DNA of 10,159 nucleotides from CAVWDI01 sp046259385 (lineage in GTDB: Bacteria; Chloroflexota; Anaerolineae; Anaerolineales; UBA4823). A program made the position numbers and the translations under genes. Below, one piece after another: positions 5,789 to 10,159 of the stretch. The notes under the pieces were generated by a model. The model was not told where the DNA came from. It made no database searches and was given only the letters and a program-made list of their open reading frames with translations. Location of the stretch: NCBI GenBank assembly GCA_046259385.1, contig JBJYWI010000173.1:1-10159 (forward strand), written 5' to 3'. Numbering within the stretch: the first letter of the stretch is position 1; every line of letters begins with the position of its first letter.

Positions 5789-7078
5789 TTACCCGATCGA
5801 CTCTGAATCCCAGATGGTCATTCCCTTACGGTGGATCTTGAGGCCACCAACCTCCATTTGTTCAGGCATATCCGTGCCTGCGTTCTCCAATCGTTTTGCA
5901 TACCAATTGGCCAGCGGCACCGCCGTAAGTCCATGCAAGAAAACACTCAGCAGGATCGTCCACACTGACATGCCAACCAGCAATTCAACCTGCCTGCCAG
6001 CCTCGTGGAATGATTCCATCGCTATCAATGTAAATACCACTGAGGCCAATCCCCGAGGACCAAACCATCCCATCACCAACAAGGTGTCACCACGGAACTT
6101 CGAACCAAGTGCAGCAATTGCCACAGGGACCATACGGACGAGAGTCAGCGCAAAGATAGCAAAAATGAGCATCAATGGATTGAAAGCTTGCAGTACCGGC
6201 CCTACGGCATACGCGCCAAAAACAGTCCATGCCAACAAGGAAAATAGTGTGCCAGTGGTCTCAGGATATTCGCTACCAGCATGCACCTGGCCACGGGTTG
6301 AATATCCAAAAAGTAAGCCGGAGACAAAAGCCGCGATGAAACCATTGCCTCCGAACGTCAAAGAGGTAGAATATGCTGCCAATGCCAGTGCCACTCCCCC
6401 TATTTGTTCTGCCAGATGGGAGGTCCAACCCCGTTTCACTGCCCGAGCAAAGAGCCAGCCACCTCCCAAGCCCACAAACACCGCAATACCAATGGCTATC
6501 GCAATTTGGAGCAATGCTGGAACCAAGAATGGTTCCTTTGTTGGCAGGCTTTCTGCGACTGCTAAAGCAGTGAACAAGGTAACGAACGGCGTAGCAATTC
6601 CATCATTCAAACCGCTCTCCACAATCAATGCCTGTCGAATACGTAGAGGTACCTTGTCGTTGGAAAAAATAGGCCAACCAAGAGCTGCATCTGTAGGAGC
6701 CAGGATCGTTCCCAGCAACAAAGCAAATCCTAACTTCTCTCCTGGGAAGAGCACTAATGCAACGAGTCCCCCAAGCACGATGGTTAATGGCGTACCGATC
6801 AAAAGCAGGCGAGTTGGTAACTGTCTGTCTTGCCTGACCCGATTGTAGCTGAGTGTGGAGGCATCGGCAAATAACAGCAATACCATCGTGACTTCAACAA
6901 ATCGTTCGATGTTCAACCATTCCACTGTGTTCTGGAATAATCCATAACCGTATGGGCCCAGCAGCATACCCAACACGACGAAGATCATTGGCATGGTGAT
7001 CGATATTCGATCGAATCTCGCCGCAAACAGCGTGTATAGAATGACCAGGATGAAAAAGATTGACAACCCAATTTCCAT
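5789..7078 (-). CDS. CPA1-type (NhaP-like) Na+(K+)/H+ antiporter
   Basis: The 429-residue protein has about twelve hydrophobic helices, the size and layout of monovalent cation/proton antiporters. These exchange cytoplasmic Na+ or K+ for protons and serve pH and salt homeostasis. The core motifs are present: LLLFADASTL near 67-76, LAPTDAALG with Asp130 at 126-134, and ESGLNDG at 154-160 with Asn158 and Asp159, the ion-binding pair. It ends soon after the last helix, with a short tail and no TrkA domain. The ATG at 7078 was chosen because MEIGLSIFFILVILYTLF begins the first helix and GGGAAG lies 4 bases upstream. A TTG 24 codons earlier (7150) would add a charged extension unusual for the family, has no visible ribosome binding site and would almost touch the divergent gene. 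Ion specificity cannot be told from sequence. Confidence 0.9.
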   Translation of the reverse strand: MEIGLSIFFILVILYTLFAARFDRISITMPMIFVVLGMLLGPYGYGLFQNTVEWLNIERFVEVTMVLLLFADASTLSYNRVRQDRQLPTRLLLIGTPLTIVLGGLVALVLFPGEKLGFALLLGTILAPTDAALGWPIFSNDKVPLRIRQALIVESGLNDGIATPFVTLFTALAVAESLPTKEPFLVPALLQIAIAIGIAVFVGLGGGWLFARAVKRGWTSHLAEQIGGVALALAAYSTSLTFGGNGFIAAFVSGLLFGYSTRGQVHAGSEYPETTGTLFSLLAWTVFGAYAVGPVLQAFNPLMLIFAIFALTLVRMVPVAIAALGSKFRGDTLLVMGWFGPRGLASVVFTLIAMESFHEAGRQVELLVGMSVWTILLSVFLHGLTAVPLANWYAKRLENAGTDMPEQMEVGGLKIHRKGMTIWDSESIG

Positions 7079-7105
7079 GTTACTTCCCACGAAGCCTTTC
7101 TGTGA

Positions 7106-7134
7106 TTGATCGTTCCTCTTTATTCGCTTATGTA
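7106..7134 (+). promoter_or_regulatory. Weak sigma-70-like promoter candidate
   Basis: TTGATC (7106-7111), a 17-base spacer and TATGTA (7129-7134) resemble a -35/-10 pair pointing at the META lipoprotein gene. The predicted transcript start would be near 7141, leaving a leader of only about 13 bases that just includes AAGGAG. It is therefore a tentative call; the divergent space of 75 bases must also hold the antiporter promoter. Confidence 0.25.
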
Positions 7135-7153
7135 ACTCTTTAAGGAGCAAAAG

Positions 7154-7588
7154 ATGAAAAGAACAGTTCTTTGGATAATCATACTCTGCGCTACAGCTGC
7201 GCTCATTTTTAGCGCCTGCTCGGGAGCGGATGTTTCTCTAGACGGGTCTAGTTGGAGCTTGATGTCGTACAAGGACAATACCGGGGAAACCGTCAACGTA
7301 TTACCCAGGAGTACCACGACAGTTCTTTTTCAAGCCAACCAGGTCACTGGAATCGCGGGCTGTAATAACTTCAATGCGACCTACCAGACGACCAGAAATA
7401 AGCTCTCCTTCGGTCCCGTGGCTACCACGCGAAAAGTCTGCAACATGCCTCTCGGCATCATGCAACAGGAGACCGCTTTCCTGGCTGCCCTGGATTCGAC
7501 CGTTTCTTACAAACTCACACTCAACTCATTGGAGATGCTCGACAGTAGAGGAAACACACTGTTGACCTTCAGAAGAACAAACGAATAA
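7154..7588 (+). CDS. META-domain (HslJ-like) lipoprotein
   Basis: The 144-residue protein starts with a basic MKR, a hydrophobic segment and FSAC at 19-22, a lipobox-like site that would leave Cys22 as the lipidated first residue of an exported protein. The rest is a single META domain, the fold shared with HslJ: LDGSSWSLMSY at 29-39, VTGIAGCNNFNATY at 64-77 with the family's GCNxF signature, LSFGPVATTRKVC at 84-96, and a final SLEMLDSRGNTLLTF. META proteins are linked to heat-shock-induced outer membrane function and novobiocin resistance in E. coli; the molecular role is unclear. Cys70 and Cys96 could form a disulfide (inference). The ribosome binding site AAGGAG (7142-7147) is 6 bases before the ATG. 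Its stop lies only 2 bases from the stop of the convergent DUF1622 gene. Confidence 0.87.
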   Translation: MKRTVLWIIILCATAALIFSACSGADVSLDGSSWSLMSYKDNTGETVNVLPRSTTTVLFQANQVTGIAGCNNFNATYQTTRNKLSFGPVATTRKVCNMPLGIMQQETAFLAALDSTVSYKLTLNSLEMLDSRGNTLLTFRRTNE

Positions 7589-7590
7589 TG

Positions 7591-8010
7591 CTAGCCGGGA
7601 TTTGTTTCTTCTGGTTCCGGGTTCTTCGGCCGCCAGGGCCAGTGACCTTCGATCTCAACTACCAGAGACCAACTTAGAAACGTGCGGATCAGCACCAGCA
7701 AGCCAAGTACACTCACATTTGCCAGGCTGGGATCAAGCGCTACTGTGCGGATCACATCCGCAGCGACAAGGATTTCAAGGCTCAGCAACAGCGCTCTTCC
7801 CAAGCGGTGCTTATATTGTCTGTAGCGCTCCCTCGCAACCAATTGCTTTTGGAGCGTTTGAAATACAAATTGCAGTGTCCCATACAGGACTGCGAACACA
7901 ATAATGATCACCGCAATCATTTCGATACCTAACGAAATGATTTCAATCCAGTGTTTCATTTCGAAGCTGGCCTCGGCGGCAGGGAACAAGTTAAGCATGG
8001 ATAGTGTCAT
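7591..8010 (-). CDS. DUF1622 family membrane protein
   Basis: The 139-residue protein matches the DUF1622 pattern: a first helix (about 24-45, SLGIEMIAVIIIVFAVLYG), a basic loop with YRQYKHRLGRALLLSLEILVA, a second helix, AADVIRTVA, and a third helix leading to VLIRTFLSWSLVVEIEG and HWPWR. It is a small inner-membrane protein of unknown function. The start was set at the ATG at 8010 because TGAGGA lies 8 bases upstream; a TTG five codons earlier (8025) would overlap that site. An internal Met at residue 18 is also possible. It follows the SHOCT gene by 44 bases and is probably co-transcribed with it. No function should be assigned beyond membrane location. Confidence 0.8.
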   Translation of the reverse strand: MTLSMLNLFPAAEASFEMKHWIEIISLGIEMIAVIIIVFAVLYGTLQFVFQTLQKQLVARERYRQYKHRLGRALLLSLEILVAADVIRTVALDPSLANVSVLGLLVLIRTFLSWSLVVEIEGHWPWRPKNPEPEETNPG

Positions 8011-8054
8011 TCGGTGGATCCTCAAGACCGTTCTATATCAAAAACCATCCAGAC

Positions 8055-8516
8055 CTAAAGACCAAGGAGTTGTTTCTTCTTGGCTTGGAAGTCTTCCTCA
8101 GTGATAACCCCTTTATCTCTCAGTTCACCCAGTTTTTCCAGTTCGGCTAAGTAATCGGATTGAGTTGTCTGGGTAGGGGGACTTTGAGGCGGGGGAGAAT
8201 CTCCTTGTTGAGCGAGAGCAGTCTGTTCTTCGGGAGTCAGCGGTTGCGATTGGATATTCAACTCCTGCATGGCTTGCTCAAGGTCCTGATCCTCAAGTTC
8301 CTGTGCTGGCAATCCAGTGTGCTCTTCAATTCGTTGCGCATCATTTTGAGAGAGCTTGATAGCGGCGGCTGTTCCCCCCGCTGCAAGTAAAACCATACCG
8401 CCTACCATTACTGTGCGGCGGACCATCCGGCGCCTGACTCTACGAGCCACTCTCCGGGTTGTCCTCCGGGTGGTTCGTCTGGCTGTTCGTCTTGCGACTC
8501 TTCTTCCTCGGGGCAT
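8055..8516 (-). CDS. Arg-rich single-pass membrane protein with C-terminal SHOCT domain
   Basis: The 153-residue protein has three parts. Residues 1-34 are strikingly basic, 18 Arg out of 34, arranged as seven consecutive four-residue units of the form xxRR. Residues 36-53 are hydrophobic and can span the membrane. The rest is acidic and Gln/Pro-rich, ending in a SHOCT domain at about 121-151 (YLAELEKLGELRDKGVITEE, then DF and KKKQLL). SHOCT is a short C-terminal helical domain thought to aid oligomerisation or membrane attachment. The start at 8516 is set by AAAGGAGGT just upstream; a longer reading of nine more residues would have that site inside the coding sequence. By the positive-inside rule the Arg tail is cytoplasmic, where it could bind acidic lipids or nucleic acid (inference). 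The DUF1622 gene follows 44 bases downstream. Confidence 0.82.
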   Translation of the reverse strand: MPRGRRVARRTARRTTRRTTRRVARRVRRRMVRRTVMVGGMVLLAAGGTAAAIKLSQNDAQRIEEHTGLPAQELEDQDLEQAMQELNIQSQPLTPEEQTALAQQGDSPPPQSPPTQTTQSDYLAELEKLGELRDKGVITEEDFQAKKKQLLGL

Positions 8517-8565
8517 TAGTACCTCCTTTGTGATTTGGATCAATACAGTAAATCACGAAAGTTGA

Positions 8566-8609
8566 AGAATTACCCGAAAACAGGGGTGCGGGCTTCCCTT
8601 TGTAATTCT
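8566..8609 (-). terminator. Inverted repeat after the maturase-like gene, possible terminator
   Basis: AGAATTAC (8566-8573) and GTAATTCT (8602-8609) are a perfect 8-bp inverted repeat around 28 bases, with small inner CCCG/CGGG pairing possible. It lies 49 bases after the stop of the minus-strand maturase-like gene and before the SHOCT gene. No clear T-run follows on the minus strand (tcaactttcg), so it may be a weak terminator or a regulatory site for the SHOCT gene. Confidence 0.3.
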
Positions 8610-8658
8610 GTGACTTACTGAAATTGGATACGTTCTCATGATATTGTCATCCACAGAT

Positions 8659-10038
8659 TCAGAGTGGTGCATTTCTTCGTGCTGACCTTTTATGCCCATG
8701 ACAAAGTTTGTATTTCTTGCCACTGCCACAAGGACATGGATCACCCGGCTTTGTATTGGCCATCGCTTGTTGCAAGCGATTTAGATCTTCCGCAACCAAG
8801 ATGTTCATGATTTCATCCGCATAACGGCCACGGTTCAGCAAATCCGCCATGATACGCATGGGAGGATCTACGTGCTTGAAAAATAACTTATAGCCGGCAC
8901 ACAGGTAGTTCAAGCCCGGCTCACCATCCGGAGTTTCGATAAAGCGTTCACGCGGGCAACCACCATGACAGGCAAAGCGCACTTCACATTCCTGACAGTA
9001 GCGCGGCAGGCTGTTCAGTTTGTTCATCCCAAACTGTCTTTGTCGATCAGAAGCGATCAACTCAATCATGTGTGTTTCTTGAATATTCCCCAACAGATAT
9101 TCTGGTTCAACGAAATGGTCACAAGAATACAGGTCTCCATTGTGCTCCAATGCCAGGGCATTTCCACAAGTCGGCGAGAAGACACATAGATTGTGCTGGC
9201 CGACCCAGCTTCCCAGAGCCACATCGAACATCTGCACGAAAACCTTACCCACATCCCGCCGAACCCATTCATCGAAGATCGTGTTCAAGAAGTGCCCGTA
9301 TTTCTCCGCGTCCACCGAACGATCGGTTACCAAATTCCCATCCTGAGTATACAGCGGGCGCTGGCCGCCAGGCCGTTCGCTCCATCCCATGTTGGCCATT
9401 GGAAGGGTTTCCAGGGTTGCTCGTTCCACGATGGGGATAAATTGGATGTACTGCGACCCCAATTCGTCTCGGAAGAAATGATAGACCTCCAGCGGGTGAT
9501 CCTGGTTGGCAGCATGGATAGTACACAGGATATTGAAATCTACCTGGTGTTTTTTGAGATGTTCCAGTCCGCGCATCACCTGGTCAAAACTACCCTGTCC
9601 ACCCTTGTTTACCCGGTATGCATCGTGCAACTCGCGCGGGCCATCGATGCTGATACCGACCAGAAAATTGTGCTCCTTTAAGAAAGCGCACCATTCGTCG
9701 TCTAATTTGGTACCGTTGGTCTGGATAGTGTAAAGGATCTGTTGATCGGGTTTTCTGTATTTTTCCGCGTATTCAACCGAAAGTTTAAAGAAATCCAGCC
9801 CCATGAGGGTTGGCTCCCCTCCCTGCCAGGCGACGTTGACTTCTGGCACCTGATGTGACTCGAGTAGTTGGCGGATATAGGTCTCCAGCAACTCGTTCGC
9901 CATACGGAAGCGGCTGCCGGGGTACAGCATCTCCTTGGATAAGAAGAAACAGTACTTGCAATCCAGATTGCATACTGCGCCTGTTGGCTTGGCTAACAGG
10001 TGAAATGCGGGAGGAGTATTTTGGGAAGTGGTTTGCAT
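8659..10038 (-). CDS. Anaerobic sulfatase-maturase-like radical SAM/SPASM enzyme with SEC-C tail
   Basis: The 459-residue protein has the radical SAM motif CNLDCKYC (Cys23, Cys27, Cys30) for the SAM-binding 4Fe-4S cluster, AWQGGEPTLMG at 70-80, QTNGT and a GISIDGP segment. The C-terminal SPASM-type cysteines for two more clusters are present: Cys285, 291, 306, 348, 351, 357, 361 and 380. Asp307 directly follows Cys306, as does the proposed catalytic Asp in characterised maturases. Such enzymes oxidise a Cys or Ser in a sulfatase to formylglycine without oxygen. After the core (about 1-390) comes a linker and a SEC-C zinc-binding motif (GDPCPCGSGKKYKLCHG, about 432-448). The ATG at 10038 gives the expected N-terminus; AAAGG lies about 9 bases upstream. 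It follows a membrane-protein gene by 11 bases. Other SPASM peptide-modifying roles are possible because no sulfatase is visible here. Confidence 0.87.
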   Translation of the reverse strand: MQTTSQNTPPAFHLLAKPTGAVCNLDCKYCFFLSKEMLYPGSRFRMANELLETYIRQLLESHQVPEVNVAWQGGEPTLMGLDFFKLSVEYAEKYRKPDQQILYTIQTNGTKLDDEWCAFLKEHNFLVGISIDGPRELHDAYRVNKGGQGSFDQVMRGLEHLKKHQVDFNILCTIHAANQDHPLEVYHFFRDELGSQYIQFIPIVERATLETLPMANMGWSERPGGQRPLYTQDGNLVTDRSVDAEKYGHFLNTIFDEWVRRDVGKVFVQMFDVALGSWVGQHNLCVFSPTCGNALALEHNGDLYSCDHFVEPEYLLGNIQETHMIELIASDRQRQFGMNKLNSLPRYCQECEVRFACHGGCPRERFIETPDGEPGLNYLCAGYKLFFKHVDPPMRIMADLLNRGRYADEIMNILVAEDLNRLQQAMANTKPGDPCPCGSGKKYKLCHGHKRSARRNAPL

Positions 10039-10049
10039 AAGTTTGCCTT

Positions 10050-10159
10050 TTAGTGATTATCAACCTCTAATGCATTATTATCGCGCAAGCCAAAATACAC
10101 TAAAACCGCGCTAAAAACACAAACCCCAGCCAAGGCAAGCATTGTCTGAGATATCCCTA
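10050..10159 (-). CDS. Membrane protein, C-terminal fragment (cut by window edge)
   Basis: Reading the minus strand in from the right edge gives 35 residues and a TAA stop at 10052-10050. The residues form one hydrophobic helix (MLALAGVCVFSAVLVYFGL) and a short polar, acidic tail ending EVDNH. This looks like the last helix of a multi-pass transporter, perhaps of the major facilitator type, but too little is present to name it. Only 11 bases separate its stop from the maturase-like ATG, and the weak ribosome binding site of that gene lies in the gap, so the two are probably one operon. Confidence 0.5.
   Translation of the reverse strand, partial: GISQTMLALAGVCVFSAVLVYFGLRDNNALEVDNH

Noticed and set aside
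5697..6848. Long plus-strand open frame of 383 codons
   Set aside because: It lies antisense to the antiporter, whose helices and motifs are clearly real. The plus-strand product is low-complexity, rich in Ser, Pro, Asn and Thr, with no recognisable domain.
7079..7150. N-terminal extension of the antiporter from a TTG at 7150
   Set aside because: The extra 24 residues are charged and atypical before the first helix, have no ribosome binding site and would almost touch the divergent gene's start. ATG at 7078 fits better.
8660..9740. Several plus-strand open frames of 60-160 codons opposite the maturase-like gene
   Set aside because: All are antisense to a gene with clear catalytic motifs, and none has a recognisable domain or ribosome binding site.

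Overview
The window reads as bacterial chromosomal DNA with moderate GC, strong AAGGAGG-type ribosome binding sites and compact operons. It is rich in membrane and envelope genes. The mix of families fits an environmental Gram-positive-like or Chloroflexota-type bacterium: a Bax inhibitor-1 family protein, GAP/Sap-type membrane proteins, a YvlD-like membrane domain fused to an alkaline-phosphatase-superfamily domain, a META lipoprotein, DUF1622, an Arg-rich SHOCT protein and an anaerobic sulfatase-maturing enzyme. The phylum is an inference from gene content; no rRNA or other marker gene is present.

Layout. Bases 1-100 hold the start of a minus-strand GAP-family membrane protein cut by the left edge. 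A divergent intergenic region (101-374) follows, carrying copy 1 of a 71-bp repeat and a 20-bp palindrome. Then comes a plus-strand three-gene unit: a BI-1 family protein (375-1067), a second GAP-family protein that appears to start at an ATC codon (1079-1729), and an endonuclease/exonuclease/phosphatase-family hydrolase starting at TTG (1755-2561). A gene-free stretch (2562-2931) holds a terminator-like hairpin and copy 2 of the repeat, so near-identical direct repeats bracket the three-gene unit. A second plus-strand unit has the YvlD/alkaline-phosphatase-like fusion (2932-4941) and a membrane-anchored double-SH3 protein (4961-5650). A hairpin separates it from a convergent CPA1-type cation/proton antiporter (5789-7078, minus). 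Divergent from that is a META-domain lipoprotein (7154-7588, plus), which converges with a minus-strand pair: SHOCT protein (8055-8516) then DUF1622 protein (7591-8010). Further right, an anaerobic sulfatase-maturase-like radical SAM/SPASM enzyme with a C-terminal SEC-C motif (8659-10038, minus) sits 11 bases after the last codons of a membrane protein cut by the right edge (10050-10159).

How the genes may work together. Most products are membrane-embedded, membrane-anchored or secreted, suggesting an envelope and ion-homeostasis neighbourhood (inference). The two GAP homologues, a divergent pair around the repeat and palindrome region, may serve export of a lipid or other envelope compound; the adjacent EEP hydrolase could act on a phosphodiester in that pathway. 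No sulfatase with a CxPxR or SxPxR motif is in the window, so the substrate of the maturase-like enzyme is elsewhere or is something else. No CRISPR array, tRNA, rRNA, transposase or integrase was seen.
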